Made by a program: the position numbers and the translations under genes. From an uncultured Oscillospiraceae bacterium (GTDB taxonomy: Bacteria > Bacillota > Clostridia > Oscillospirales > Oscillospiraceae): DNA of 44,766 bases. Within the stretch, counting starts at the first letter, position 1, and each line of letters begins with the position of its first letter. Positions 29,161-39,482 of this stretch are shown here, in pieces. Location: the NCBI GenBank assembly GCA_947625945.1, contig CANQQI010000003.1:1-44766 (forward strand), read 5' to 3'. The notes below the pieces were generated by a model. The model was not told the DNA's origin, did no database searches, and saw nothing but the letters and a program-made list of their open reading frames with translations.

Positions 29161-29355
29161 TTTAGGGTAAGCGGTGGCAGAAATGCTCCTGCCAACATTT
29201 TTATTTCGGTGCATTCCTTTTCGGCACTGCTCCCCCGGCAGGGGTCGGGGAGCACCCACAGTATGGGATGCACTGAAATAGGAAGGTAAAGCCCCCGCCG
29301 GGGCCGGGGCGCCTCGACGGGGGACACATTGAAATAGAAGTTAGAAGTAAGCAGG

Positions 29356-31944
29356 TCAGCTGAGCGTCAACTCGCCGTTTCGCGCGGAAACGGTCACCTC
29401 CTGGCCGGGCCGAAGCGCCCCCTCCAAAATTTTCTTGGACAGCTCCGTCTCCACGGTGTGCTGCAAGTACCGCTTCAGGGGCCGGGCGCCGTACTGGGGA
29501 TCGTAGGCCGCGTCCACAATGGCCAGCTTGGCCTCCTCCGTCAACCGGCAGGTGATCTGCTGCTCCGCCAGGCGGCGGTTCAGCTTTTCCATTTGCAGAT
29601 CGATGATCCTGGTCACGTCCTGCCGGGTCAGGGGCTTGTAAAACACGATCTCGTCCAGCCGGTTGAGAAATTCCGGCCGGAAGGAGCGGCGCAGCAGCGC
29701 CTCCACCTGGTCCCGAGCGGCGGGATCGATGGTGCCGTCGGGGCGGATGCCGCCCAGCAGGTACTCCGAGCCCAGATTGGAGGTCAGGATCAGAATGGTA
29801 TTCTTGAAATCCACCGTCCGGCCCTGGGAATCCGTCACCCGACCGTCATCCAGGACCTGGAGCAGCACGTTGAACACGTCGGGATGGGCTTTCTCCACTT
29901 CGTCAAAGAGCACCACGGAGTAGGGCTTCCGCCGCACCGCCTCGGTGAGCTGGCCGCCCTCCTCATAGCCCACATATCCCGGAGGCGCCCCGATCAGCCG
30001 GGAGACGGAGAATTTTTCCATATATTCGGACATATCGATCCGAACCATGTTGTTTTCGTCGTCGAACAGGTTCTGGGCCAGGGCCTTGGCCAGCTCCGTC
30101 TTGCCCACGCCGGTGGGTCCCAGGAACAAAAAGGAGCCAATGGGCCGGTTAGGGTCCTGGATGCCGGCCCGGCTGCGCTGGATGGCCTCGGTAACCGCCG
30201 TAACAGCCTCGTCCTGGCCCACCACCCGGCGGTGGAGGGCCTGATCCAGGTTCAGCAGCTTCTCCCGCTCCCCCTGGACCAGCCGGGACACGGGGATCCC
30301 CGTCCAGCGCTCTACGATCCGGGCAATCTCCTCCTCCGTCACCCGGTCCCGGAGCAGACTGCCCTCGCCCTGCTGGGCCCGGCGCTCCTCCTCCTGGAGC
30401 TGGCGCTGGGCCTCCGGCAGACGGCCGTATTTCAGTTCCGCCGCCTTTTCCAGATCATACTGCCGCTGAGCCTGATCGATCTGCCGGTTCAGCTCCTCGA
30501 TCCTCTCCCGGAGCTGCTGGATGCGGGAAATAGCCTGCTTCTCATTCTCCCACTGGGCCTTCTGGGCATTGAAGCGGTCCTTGGTCTCCGCCAGCTCCTT
30601 TTGCAGGGTCTTCAAGCGGCCCTGGGACAGGGGGTCCTCCTCTTTTTTAAGCGCCGCCTCCTCGATTTCCATCTGGATGATTTTGCGGCTGACCTCGTCC
30701 AGCTCCGCCGGCATGGAGTCCATCTCCGTGCGGATCTGGGCACAGGCCTCGTCCACCAGGTCGATGGCCTTGTCCGGCAGGAACCGGTCGGTGATATACC
30801 GGTGGGACAGCGACGCGGCGGCCAGGAGGGCGGAATCCGCGATCTTCACCCCGTGGAACACCTCGTAGCGCTCCTTCAGCCCCCGAAGGATGGCCACCGT
30901 GTCCTCCACCGTGGGCTCGTCCACCATTACCGGCTGGAACCGGCGCTCCAGGGCTGCGTCCTTTTCGATATACTGCCGATACTCGTCCAGGGTGGTGGCC
31001 CCGATGCAGTGCAGCTCCCCCCGGGCCAGCATGGGCTTGAGCAGGTTCCCGGCGTCCATGCTCCCCTCGGTCTTCCCCGCCCCCACGATGGTGTGCAGCT
31101 CGTCGATAAAGAGCAGAATCTTCCCCTCGGACTGCTTGACCTCGTTGAGCACGGCCTTCAGCCGTTCCTCAAACTCCCCCCGGTACTTGGCCCCGGCGAT
31201 CAGGGCCCCCATGTCCAAGGAGAAAATGGTCTTTTCCTGGAGGCTCTTGGGCACATCTTTTTTCACGATCCGCTGAGCCAGCCCCTCGGCGATGGCGGTC
31301 TTGCCCACGCCAGGCTCGCCGATGAGCACCGGGTTATTTTTGGTCTTCCGGGAGAGGATGCGGATCACGTTCCGAATTTCCTCGTCCCGGCCGATGACCG
31401 GGTCCAGCTTCTGCTCCTTCGCCCTTTTCACCAAGTCCGTTCCGTACTTTTCCAGGGCGTCATAGGTGCCCTCCGGGTTGTCTGTGGTCACCCGCTGATT
31501 GCCCCGAACGCTTTGCAGCGCCTGGAGGCAGTCCTCCTTGGTGATCCGGTAGGTTTGCAGCAGCTGCTTCACCGCCCCCTGGGCGGCATCTATCAGCCCC
31601 AGGAACAGATGCTCCACCGAGACAAAGGAATCCTTCATGGTGTCGGCCTGCTCCTCAGCAATCCGAAGGGCGGCGTCCGCCGCCGCGCTGATGTAGAACC
31701 GGTCCGCCTCTCGGCTGCCCTGGATGGCGGGGAGCTTCCGCAGCTCCGCTCGCGCGGCGGCCAGGAGGCTCTCCACGCTGACGCCCATTTTTTTCAAAAG
31801 CTGGGGCGTCAGGCCCCCATCCTGTTCCAGCAGGGCGGTGAGCAGATGGATCTGCTCCAGCTGGGGATTGCGGTTTTCCTCCGCCAACCGCTGGGCGGCC
31901 TGGACGGCTTCCAGGGACTTCTGGGTGTAGCTGTCAAATTTCAT
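29356..31944 (-). CDS. clpB: ClpB disaggregase/chaperone
   Basis: [103 protein letters not shown]. Confidence 0.97.
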   Translation of the reverse strand: MKFDSYTQKSLEAVQAAQRLAEENRNPQLEQIHLLTALLEQDGGLTPQLLKKMGVSVESLLAAARAELRKLPAIQGSREADRFYISAAADAALRIAEEQADTMKDSFVSVEHLFLGLIDAAQGAVKQLLQTYRITKEDCLQALQSVRGNQRVTTDNPEGTYDALEKYGTDLVKRAKEQKLDPVIGRDEEIRNVIRILSRKTKNNPVLIGEPGVGKTAIAEGLAQRIVKKDVPKSLQEKTIFSLDMGALIAGAKYRGEFEERLKAVLNEVKQSEGKILLFIDELHTIVGAGKTEGSMDAGNLLKPMLARGELHCIGATTLDEYRQYIEKDAALERRFQPVMVDEPTVEDTVAILRGLKERYEVFHGVKIADSALLAAASLSHRYITDRFLPDKAIDLVDEACAQIRTEMDSMPAELDEVSRKIIQMEIEEAALKKEEDPLSQGRLKTLQKELAETKDRFNAQKAQWENEKQAISRIQQLRERIEELNRQIDQAQRQYDLEKAAELKYGRLPEAQRQLQEEERRAQQGEGSLLRDRVTEEEIARIVERWTGIPVSRLVQGEREKLLNLDQALHRRVVGQDEAVTAVTEAIQRSRAGIQDPNRPIGSFLFLGPTGVGKTELAKALAQNLFDDENNMVRIDMSEYMEKFSVSRLIGAPPGYVGYEEGGQLTEAVRRKPYSVVLFDEVEKAHPDVFNVLLQVLDDGRVTDSQGRTVDFKNTILILTSNLGSEYLLGGIRPDGTIDPAARDQVEALLRRSFRPEFLNRLDEIVFYKPLTRQDVTRIIDLQMEKLNRRLAEQQITCRLTEEAKLAIVDAAYDPQYGARPLKRYLQHTVETELSKKILEGALRPGQEVTVSARNGELTLS

Positions 31945-31966
31945 GATACCCACTCCTTTTCGCATT

Positions 31967-31993
31967 TTAGCACTCTCAGTGTTAGAGTGCTAA
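31967..31993 (-). promoter_or_regulatory. CIRCE element (HrcA operator)
   Basis: TTAGCACTC-TCAGTGTTA-GAGTGCTAA, exact match to the TTAGCACTC-N9-GAGTGCTAA consensus, upstream of clpB. Confidence 0.95.
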
Positions 31994-32103
31994 TCCTTTT
32001 GACATTACTATACCCCAATTTTGAAAAATGTCAAGCCCCCGGAGCAAGAATTTCTTGCCAGCCGAAGCCCTATTTGGTACAATAGGGAAAAGGAGGCGGG
32101 AAG

Positions 32104-32595
32104 ATGCTGCTTTTGCGGGAATTTGATTCCCCTCTGGGGACTTTGACGGCTGCTTGCGACGGGGAGGTCATTACCGGCCTCTGGCTGCCGGGCCAGAAAT
32201 ACTTCCTTACCGGGGCGGAGGACGCCGTGCCGGGGGACGCGCCGGTATTTTGGTCGCTGGAACAGTATCTGGCGGCCTATTTTGCCGGGAAGGCCCCGAA
32301 AATGGACCTGCCCCTGGCCCCCCGGGGAAGCGCATACCGGCAGCGGGTGTGGCGGGCGCTTTTGGAGATCCCCTACGGCCAGGCTATAACCTACGGCCAG
32401 CTGGCGGAGCGGGTGGGGGGCTCTCCCCGGTCTGTGGGCGGGGCGGTGGGCCGCAACCCCATTTCCATTTTGATTCCCTGCCACCGGGTGGTGGGCGCCG
32501 GGGGCAGCCTCACCGGCTACGCCGGGGGCCTGGCCGCGAAACGGTTCCTGCTCCGTTTGGAATCGGAAGACAATGGGAAATCGGCAAAAATCTGA
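32104..32595 (+). CDS. ogt: Methylated-DNA-[protein]-cysteine S-methyltransferase
   Basis: VWRALLEIPYGQAITYGQLAERVGGSPRSVGGAVGRNPISILIPCHRVVGAGGSLTGYAGGLAAKRFLL. Confidence 0.96.
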   Translation: MLLLREFDSPLGTLTAACDGEVITGLWLPGQKYFLTGAEDAVPGDAPVFWSLEQYLAAYFAGKAPKMDLPLAPRGSAYRQRVWRALLEIPYGQAITYGQLAERVGGSPRSVGGAVGRNPISILIPCHRVVGAGGSLTGYAGGLAAKRFLLRLESEDNGKSAKI

Positions 32596-32646
32596 CATTA
32601 TTTTCCCGCCGGGGATGCCCCGGCGGGAAAAATGTATTTTGGGGAC

Positions 32647-33444
32647 TCAGTCCGGTTCCAGACCGCGCCGGGCCTGGGTGACTCTTGCCCCCCTGGCCAC
32701 GGACTTTGTCACAAAAGCGCCGCTTCCCACCACCGCGCCTTCCCCGATCACCGTGTCCCCGCCCAGAATGGTCGCCCCGGAATAGACGGTCACATGGTCT
32801 TCCAGGGTGGGGTGCCGCTTCACGCCCTTGAGGGCCCCCGCGCCCTTGGTGGAGAGGCTTCCCAGGGTGACGCCCTGATAGAGCTTTACATTGCTGCCGA
32901 TCACCGTGGTCTCCCCGATGACGATGCCCGTGCCGTGGTCCATGAAGAAGGACTCCCCAATTTGGGCCCCGGGGTGGATGTCGATGCCGGTGACGCTGTG
33001 GGCATGCTCGGTCATGATCCTGGGGATCAGGGGCACCCCCAGGGCAAGCAGCTGGTGGGCAATCCGGTAAACCGAAACGGCGTACAGTCCCGGATAGGCC
33101 AAAATCACCTCGTCCCTGCTGCCTGCCGCCGGGTCGCCAGATAGCGCCGCCCGGATATCCGTTTCCAGCACCGCTCGGATTTGGGGGAGCCGCTCCATAA
33201 AGGACTGGGTCATTTCCCGGGCACGGTCCGCCTCCTCCCCGCTCCGCCGGAGCGCCGCGGCGATCTGGTATTCCAGGCGATAAGCCACATCCTCCATGGC
33301 GTCCGCCGGGCGAAAGCGCCGACAGTCCCCGTAATAGCCGGGGTAGAGGAGCGCCAGCAGCTCCTCCAAAAACTCCTCGACGGCTTTTTTGTCCAGAGCC
33401 GTCCCCGCAATACGCTCCGCCTGGGCAGGGTCCAGTTTATCCAT
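32647..33444 (-). CDS. cysE: Serine O-acetyltransferase
   Basis: LAYPGLYAVSVYRIAHQLLALGVPLIPRIMTEHAHSVTGIDIHPGAQIGESFFMDHGTGIVIGETTVIGSNVKLYQGVTLG; left-handed beta-helix repeats. Start set at MDKLD (33444). Confidence 0.93.
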   Translation of the reverse strand: MDKLDPAQAERIAGTALDKKAVEEFLEELLALLYPGYYGDCRRFRPADAMEDVAYRLEYQIAAALRRSGEEADRAREMTQSFMERLPQIRAVLETDIRAALSGDPAAGSRDEVILAYPGLYAVSVYRIAHQLLALGVPLIPRIMTEHAHSVTGIDIHPGAQIGESFFMDHGTGIVIGETTVIGSNVKLYQGVTLGSLSTKGAGALKGVKRHPTLEDHVTVYSGATILGGDTVIGEGAVVGSGAFVTKSVARGARVTQARRGLEPD

Positions 33445-33457
33445 GTCCGTTCCCCCT

Positions 33458-34396
33458 TTAATCGTCGTAGAGGGGGGTGGAGAGATACCGGTCCCCGGAA
33501 TCGGGCAGCAGGACCACCAGGGTCTTCCCCGCGTTTTCGGGTCGATTCGCCACCCGCACCGCCGCATGCAGCGCCGCACCGGCGGAGATGCCCACCAAAA
33601 TCCCCTCGCTTTTCCCAAAGGCTCTGCCGGCAGCGAAGGCGTCCTCCCCGGTAACCCCAATCACCTCGTCATAGATTTGGGTGTTCAGCACCCGGGGGAC
33701 AAAGCCCGCGCCGATGCCCTGAATGGGATGGGGCCCGGCCTTTCCCCCGGAAAGCACCGGACTGGCGGCGGGCTCCACCGCCACGATCTGAATTTTGGGA
33801 TTTTGCGTCTTCAGGTACGCCCCCACGCCGGTGACGGTGCCGCCTGTGCCCACCCCCGCCACAAAAATATCCACCTGCCCGCCGGTCTGCTCCCAGATCT
33901 CCGGGCCTGTCGTCGCTTGGTGAATGGCGGGGTTGGCGGGGTTGTCAAACTGGCCCAGAATCACCGCGCCCTCGATCCGCGCTCGAAGCTCCTGGGCCTT
34001 TTCGATAGCGCCCTTCATGCCCTGGACGCCTTCTGTGAGGACCAGCTCCGCGCCGTAGGCTTTCAGCAGTCTTCGGCGCTCCATACTCATGGTGTCGGGC
34101 AGGGTCAGGATCGCCCGATACCCCTTGACCGCCGCCGCCATGGCCAGGCCAATGCCGGTGTTTCCGCTGGTGGGCTCGATGATCACCCCTCCGGGCTTTA
34201 AAAGGCCCTGCTTTTCCGCGTCCTCGATCATCGCCAGGGCCACCCGGTCCTTAACAGACCCGGCGGGGTTGCACCCTTCCAGCTTCACCAAAAGCGATGC
34301 GTTTTTCACCCCCGCGTTCCTTGCGTACCTTCTGGCGTCCAGCAGCGGCGTCTTTCCAATCAGCTCCAGGACGCTTGCTTTGATATCCGTCGTCAT
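33458..34396 (-). CDS. cysK: Cysteine synthase A (O-acetylserine sulfhydrylase)
   Basis: [83 protein letters not shown]. Confidence 0.95.
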   Translation of the reverse strand: MTTDIKASVLELIGKTPLLDARRYARNAGVKNASLLVKLEGCNPAGSVKDRVALAMIEDAEKQGLLKPGGVIIEPTSGNTGIGLAMAAAVKGYRAILTLPDTMSMERRRLLKAYGAELVLTEGVQGMKGAIEKAQELRARIEGAVILGQFDNPANPAIHQATTGPEIWEQTGGQVDIFVAGVGTGGTVTGVGAYLKTQNPKIQIVAVEPAASPVLSGGKAGPHPIQGIGAGFVPRVLNTQIYDEVIGVTGEDAFAAGRAFGKSEGILVGISAGAALHAAVRVANRPENAGKTLVVLLPDSGDRYLSTPLYDD

Positions 34397-34490
34397 TTCC
34401 TCCTTGCCCGGGCTAGGCGCCCCGTGGCAAACCATTCTATTCCAAAGGTCCGGAAAATTTCCTTCCCGGCGTCTCCCCGGCCCGTGACAA

Positions 34491-34526
34491 AAGCTTCGCC
34501 CCCGTCGAAAAACGGGGGCGAAGCTT
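34491..34526. terminator. Intrinsic terminator downstream of nfnB
   Basis: Long perfect hairpin aagcttcgcccccgt...acgggggcgaagctt, then tttgtc on the minus strand. Confidence 0.7.
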
Positions 34527-34539
34527 CTATGTTGCCTGT

Positions 34540-35922
34540 TTATTTGTTCAGATACTCGTCGATGGCCGCGGCGGCCTTCTTCCCGGCGCCCATGGCCAGG
34601 ATTACCGTGGCCGCGCCGGTGACGGCGTCGCCGCCGGCGAAGACGCCGGGCCTGGTGGTCATTTCCTTCTCGTCCACAATGAGGCAGCCCTTCCGGTTGG
34701 TCTCCAGGCCGGGGGTGGTGGAGCGAATCAGAGGGTTGGGGCTGGTGCCCAGGGCCATGATCACCGTGTCCACGGGAAGCTCAAACTCGCTGCCCGGGAT
34801 CTCCACGGGACGGCGGCGGCCGGAGGCGTCGGGCTCGCCCAACTCCATCCGGATGCAGCGGATGGCCTTGACGCTGCCGTTTTCGTCCCCCAGGATCTCC
34901 ACAGGGTTGCAGAGGGTCTTAAATTCGATGCCCTCCTCCTTGGCGTGGTGGCGCTCCTCCAGACGGGCGGGCATCTCCGCCTCGCCCCGGCGGTAGACGA
35001 TGTACACCTTGTCCGCGCCCAGCCGCATGGCGCAGCGGGCGGAGTCCATGGCCACGTTGCCGCCGCCCACCACCGCAACGGCCTTGGACTTGGCAATGGG
35101 GGTGTCGGCCTCCTCGGTGTAGGCCTTCATCAGATTGGTTCGGGTTAAGTATTCGTTGGCGGAGTAGACGCCCTTGAGGGACTCGCCGGGGATGTTCATG
35201 AACATGGGCAGGCCCGCCCCGGAGCCCACGAACACCGCCTGGTAGCCCATTTCAAACAGCTCGTCGATGGACAGCACCCGGCCGATGACCATGTTGGTCA
35301 TGACCTCCACGCCCTGGGCCTGGAGCTTTTCCACCTCGTTGGCCACGATGGCCTTGGGCAGACGGAACTCGGGGATGCCGTAGACCAGCACGCCGCCGGC
35401 GGTGTGCAGGGCCTCGAAAACCGACACCTGGTAGCCCTTCTTGGCCAGGTCGCTGGCGCAGGTCAGGCCGGCAGGGCCGGAACCAACTACCGCCACCTTC
35501 TTACCATTGGGCTGGGCCTTCTCCGGCATGGCGTTGACGTGCTGCCGGTACCAGTCCGCCACGAACCGCTCCAGCCGTCCGATGGCCACCGGCTCGCCCT
35601 TCACGCCCCGGACGCACTTGGCCTCGCACTGACTCTCCTGGGGGCAGACCCGGCCGGACAGGGCGGGCAGGGCGTTGGTGGAGGTGATGATCTCATAGGC
35701 CGCCTGGAAATCCCCCGCCGCCACCTTGGCGATAAACTCGGGGATCCGCACGTTGACGGGGCAGCCCTCCACACAGTGGGGATGCTTGCAGTTGAGGCAC
35801 CGCTTGGCCTCCTCCATGGCCATTTCCTCGGTGTAGCCCAGGGCCACCTCCTGGAAATTCCGGGCCCGGACCTGGGGATCCTGCTCGGGCATGGGGGTTT
35901 TGGTTAAAGTCATATTTGCCAT
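34540..35922 (-). CDS. nfnB: NfnB-type subunit (GltD-like) of ferredoxin-NADP+ oxidoreductase
   Basis: [70 protein letters not shown]; adjacent to the nfnA-like gene. Confidence 0.82.
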   Translation of the reverse strand: MANMTLTKTPMPEQDPQVRARNFQEVALGYTEEMAMEEAKRCLNCKHPHCVEGCPVNVRIPEFIAKVAAGDFQAAYEIITSTNALPALSGRVCPQESQCEAKCVRGVKGEPVAIGRLERFVADWYRQHVNAMPEKAQPNGKKVAVVGSGPAGLTCASDLAKKGYQVSVFEALHTAGGVLVYGIPEFRLPKAIVANEVEKLQAQGVEVMTNMVIGRVLSIDELFEMGYQAVFVGSGAGLPMFMNIPGESLKGVYSANEYLTRTNLMKAYTEEADTPIAKSKAVAVVGGGNVAMDSARCAMRLGADKVYIVYRRGEAEMPARLEERHHAKEEGIEFKTLCNPVEILGDENGSVKAIRCIRMELGEPDASGRRRPVEIPGSEFELPVDTVIMALGTSPNPLIRSTTPGLETNRKGCLIVDEKEMTTRPGVFAGGDAVTGAATVILAMGAGKKAAAAIDEYLNK

Positions 35923-35935
35923 TGCTGTTACCTCC

Positions 35936-36790
35936 TCAGGGAATCAGACGCTTGCCCATTGTTTCAATGCGGCAGGCGTGATCTTTGGTGACTTGCGCTT
36001 CCCGCTCCCGGTAGACGCCGTTGCGGCTCATCAGCTCGGCGAAATCCACCTGGTGGCCGTCAAACTCGGGGCCGTCCACACAGGCGAACTTGGTCTGGCC
36101 CCCCACGGTGACCCGGCAGCCGCCGCACATCCCCGTACCGTCCACCATGATGGGGTTCAGGGACACCATGGTTTTGACGCCGAAGGGCTCAGTGGTCTTG
36201 CAGACGAACTTCATCATGGGCACAGGGCCGATGGCCAGCACCCGGTCGTACTGCTCCCCCCGCTCCAGCAGCTCCTGGAGCTTGACGGTGACGAAGCCGT
36301 GCTCCCCGTAGGAGCCGTCGTCGGTCATGAGGTACATATTGTCGGCGCAGGCCCGGAATTCGTCCTCCAGAATGACGATGTCCTTATTCCGGAAGCCCAC
36401 GATCACGTCCACCTGGGCCCCGGCCTCTTTAAACGCCTGGGCGGAGGGCAGGGCGATGGCGCAGCCCACGCCGCCGCCGACTACACAGACCCGCTTGACC
36501 CCCTCCACTTCCGTGGGGCGGCCCAGGGGGCCCACAAAGTCCCGGATGTAGTCACCCTCGTTGAGGGCGCCCAGGGCGTTGGTGGAGAAGCCCACCTTCT
36601 GGAAAATAATGGTGACGGTGCCCTTCTCCCGGTCGTACCCGGCGATGGTCAGGGGCACCCGCTCCCCCAGCTCGTCCACCCGGAAGATGATGAACTGGCC
36701 CGCCTTGGCCTTCTTGGCAATGAAGGGCGCTTCCACATCCATCAAGGTGACGGAAGAATTGAGCTCCTTTTTACGAACGATTTTGTACAT
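35936..36790 (-). CDS. nfnA: NfnA-type subunit (dihydroorotate dehydrogenase electron transfer/sulfide dehydrogenase-like FAD/NAD-binding protein)
   Basis: PLTIAGYDREKGTVTIIFQKVG, GPLGRPTEVEGVKRVCVVGGGVGCAIALP, C-terminal 2Fe-2S MCGGCRVTVGGQTKFACVDGPEFDGHQVDF. Confidence 0.85.
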   Translation of the reverse strand: MYKIVRKKELNSSVTLMDVEAPFIAKKAKAGQFIIFRVDELGERVPLTIAGYDREKGTVTIIFQKVGFSTNALGALNEGDYIRDFVGPLGRPTEVEGVKRVCVVGGGVGCAIALPSAQAFKEAGAQVDVIVGFRNKDIVILEDEFRACADNMYLMTDDGSYGEHGFVTVKLQELLERGEQYDRVLAIGPVPMMKFVCKTTEPFGVKTMVSLNPIMVDGTGMCGGCRVTVGGQTKFACVDGPEFDGHQVDFAELMSRNGVYREREAQVTKDHACRIETMGKRLIP

Positions 36791-36802
36791 GCTATTCTCT
36801 CC

Positions 36803-37282
36803 TTATTTTTCCTTCAACAGGTCACGAATTTCGGCAAGCAGCTTTTCCTCGTTGGAGGGCTCGGGCTCGGGTTCCGGTTCCGGTTCCGGTTCGGGTTCGG
36901 GCTCCCCATGGGCGGCCTTCTCCGCCATTTCCGTCAGGGTGTTCAGGCCCTTCACCAACCAGAACACCACCAGCGCCAGAATGAAGAAGTTGATCACGGC
37001 GGAAATGAAGTTGCCGTAATTCAGGGTGTTCAAAATGGCGTTCCCCGCCTCGTCCACCGGGGCCGGCCCGAAGAGCCGGGGCAGTACCAGCTTCATCTCA
37101 GAAAAGTCGATGCCGCCCAGGAAGATGGACACGATGGGCATGATCACGTCGTTGGTCAGGCTGTTGATGATACTCTGGAACGCGGCGCCGATGATAACGC
37201 CGACGGCCAGGTTCATGGCGTTGCCCTTCACGGCAAAGGCCTTGAACTCCTCCCACCAGGAGGGTTTTTTCGTTTTTTCCAT
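36803..37282 (-). CDS. mscL: Large-conductance mechanosensitive channel
   Basis: WWEEFKAFAVKGNAMNLAVGVIIGAAFQSIINSLTNDVIMPIVSIFLGGIDFSEM; Glu-Pro repeat in the C-terminal region. Confidence 0.96.
   Translation of the reverse strand: MEKTKKPSWWEEFKAFAVKGNAMNLAVGVIIGAAFQSIINSLTNDVIMPIVSIFLGGIDFSEMKLVLPRLFGPAPVDEAGNAILNTLNYGNFISAVINFFILALVVFWLVKGLNTLTEMAEKAAHGEPEPEPEPEPEPEPEPSNEEKLLAEIRDLLKEK
36858..36906. repeat. Hexanucleotide-type repeat encoding (Glu-Pro)n in mscL
   Basis: ggctcgggctcgggttccggttccggttccggttcgggttcgggctc, PEPEPEPEPEPEPEPEP on the minus strand. Confidence 0.85.
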
Positions 37283-37306
37283 AGTAGCGCTCCTTTTTAT
37301 GTGAAA

Positions 37307-38593
37307 TTAGGATTTCTTAATGATTTCCAGGCCACCCAGGTACTTGCGCAGTACCTCCGGCACCACGATGGAGCCGTCGGAGAGCTGATTCTGCTCCACC
37401 ATGGCCGGGAAGATCCGGGAGGTGGCCAGGCCGGAGCCGTTGAGGGTGTGGACGTACTCGATCTTCCCGCCCTCCCGGCGGAACCGGATGTTGCCTCGGC
37501 GGGCCTGGTAGTCCCGGGCGTTGGACACGGAGGAGACCTCCTTATAGCCGTTCATGGAGGGGATCTGGATCTCGATGTCGTAGGTCCGGGCCATGGAGGC
37601 GGAGCAGTCCCCCGCCGCCAGTTTTACGGTCCGGAAATGGAAGCCCAGGCCCTTCACCAGATCCTCTGCCTTCCGCACCAGCTCGTCAAAGGCGGCGTCG
37701 GAATCCTCGGGGCGGGTGTACTGGAACATCTCCACCTTGTTGAACTGATGGCCCCGGACCATGCCCCGCTCGTCGGCCCGGTGGGAACCGGCCTCCCGGC
37801 GGAAGCAGGGGGTGTAGGAGAAGAACTTTTTAGGCAGGTCCTTCTCCGCCAGGATCTCATCCCGGTACACGCTGGCCAGCGCCGCCTCGGCGGTGGGGAG
37901 CATATAGTGAATCCGGTCGTCGGTGGGGTTAGCGATCTTGTAGACCTCGTCGGCGAATTTGGGGAACTGGCCCGCCGTCTCGCCGCACTGGTACTCCAGC
38001 ATGTGGGGCGGCAGGATAAACTCGTACCCGTCGGCCACATGGGTGTCGATAAAGTAGTTGAGCAGCGCCCACTCCAGCCGGGCCCCCAGGTCGGTGTACA
38101 TCCAGAAGCCTGAACCGGCCAGCTTGGTGCCACGCTCATAGTCGATGAGCCCCAAGTCCAGGCACAGGTCCACATGGTGCTTTGGAGGGAAATCAAATTT
38201 GTGAGGCTCCCCAAAGTAGCGCAGGGGCTGGTTGTTTTTCTTCCCGCCGGGGACCAGGTCGGGATCCGGTAGGTTGGGCAGGCTGAGCATCCAGGTCCGG
38301 TACTCCGCCAGGACCTGGTCCAGCTTGGCGGCGTCCTCGGCCAGACCGGCTTTCAGCTCCGCCATTTCCTTGAGAATGGGGGTGACGTCCTTGCCCTGCT
38401 TCTTGAGGGCGGGGATCTCCTTGCTCACCTTGTTCTGGCGGGCCTTCCGGGCCTCCGTGTCCGCAATCAAGCGGCGGCGCTCCTCGTCCAGGGCCAGGAT
38501 CTTGTCTACGGCCTCGTCGCAGTCCACTTCCTTGGCCCGCAGCGCTGCCTTGACGCCCTCCGGATCTTCCTTAATACGTTTGATATCCAGCAT
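37307..38593 (-). CDS. serS: Seryl-tRNA synthetase
   Basis: MLDIKRIKEDPEGVKAALRAKEVD; class II motifs CFRREAGSHRADERGMVRGHQFNKVEMFQYTRPEDSD and NGSGLATSRIFPAMVEQNQ. Confidence 0.97.
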   Translation of the reverse strand: MLDIKRIKEDPEGVKAALRAKEVDCDEAVDKILALDEERRRLIADTEARKARQNKVSKEIPALKKQGKDVTPILKEMAELKAGLAEDAAKLDQVLAEYRTWMLSLPNLPDPDLVPGGKKNNQPLRYFGEPHKFDFPPKHHVDLCLDLGLIDYERGTKLAGSGFWMYTDLGARLEWALLNYFIDTHVADGYEFILPPHMLEYQCGETAGQFPKFADEVYKIANPTDDRIHYMLPTAEAALASVYRDEILAEKDLPKKFFSYTPCFRREAGSHRADERGMVRGHQFNKVEMFQYTRPEDSDAAFDELVRKAEDLVKGLGFHFRTVKLAAGDCSASMARTYDIEIQIPSMNGYKEVSSVSNARDYQARRGNIRFRREGGKIEYVHTLNGSGLATSRIFPAMVEQNQLSDGSIVVPEVLRKYLGGLEIIKKS

Positions 38594-39471
38594 TATGAAT
38601 CCTTCCTTTTCTGTTCCAGGGTCAGCAGGGCGTCCAGCAGATTTTGCAGGTCCTCCTGCCCGTAGAATTCCAATTCAAAGCGGCCCTTCCGCTTGCCGCT
38701 GACGATCTTGACCCCCCGGCCCAGGTGCTTGGACAGGGTCTTCTCGCACTCGGCCAGGTAGTCCACCCGCAGGGGCGTCTCCTTTTTTTCCTTGGGCGGC
38801 CGGGCCAGGGCCTTGCACAGCTGCTCGGTCTGCCGCACGGACAGGTCCTGGGCCACCACCTCTTCCGCGGCCTGGGCCTGCCTGTTCTCCGGCAGGGTCA
38901 CCAGCGCCCGGGCGTGGCCGGCGGAGAGTCGGCCCTTCCGGAGCAGCTCCAGGACCTCCGGGCGCAGGGAGAGGAGCCGCAGGGCGTTGGTCACGGCGGG
39001 CCGGGACTTGCCCACCTGCCGGGCCGCCTCCTCCTGGGTCAGGCCGTGGTCCCGGATCAAGGTCTGGTAGCCCAGAGCCTCTTCCACCGGATTCAGGTCC
39101 TGCCGCTGCAAATTCTCGATCAGGGCCAGCTCCTTGGCCTTCCGGTCGTCGGCCTCCACCACCAGGGCGGGCAGCTCCTCCAGCCCAGCAAGCCTTGCGG
39201 CCCGCCAGCGCCGTTCCCCGGCGATAATCTGGTAGTAGCCGTTTTCCGCCTTCCGCACGGTGATAGGCTGCACCAGGCCGTGGAGGGCGATGGAGTCCGC
39301 CAGGGCCTGCTGCTCCTCCGGATCAAAGTCCTTCCGGGGCTGGTCCGGGTTGGGTTCGATTTTGTATAGGGGCAGCACCTGATATTTTTCGCTGTCCCCC
39401 GGCTGGTCAAGGTCCCCCAGCAATGAAGCCAGGCCCTTGCCCAGGCCCTTCTGGGTCGGCAATGGGATCAT
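38593..39471 (-). CDS. parB: Chromosome partitioning protein ParB/Spo0J
   Basis: KGLGKGLASLLGD, PNPDQPRKDFDPEEQQALADSIALHGLVQPITVRKAENGYYQIIAGERRWRAARLAG, HTH LTQEEAARQVGKSRPAVTNALRLL. Confidence 0.96.
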   Translation of the reverse strand: MIPLPTQKGLGKGLASLLGDLDQPGDSEKYQVLPLYKIEPNPDQPRKDFDPEEQQALADSIALHGLVQPITVRKAENGYYQIIAGERRWRAARLAGLEELPALVVEADDRKAKELALIENLQRQDLNPVEEALGYQTLIRDHGLTQEEAARQVGKSRPAVTNALRLLSLRPEVLELLRKGRLSAGHARALVTLPENRQAQAAEEVVAQDLSVRQTEQLCKALARPPKEKKETPLRVDYLAECEKTLSKHLGRGVKIVSGKRKGRFELEFYGQEDLQNLLDALLTLEQKRKDS

Positions 39472-39482
39472 CTTCCTTTCCG

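Noticed and set aside
29458-32085. 875-aa plus-strand ORF
   Set aside because: Antisense to clpB; no recognisable domain, composition of a shadow ORF.
35891-38113. 740-aa plus-strand ORF
   Set aside because: Antisense across nfnA, mscL and serS; shadow frame.
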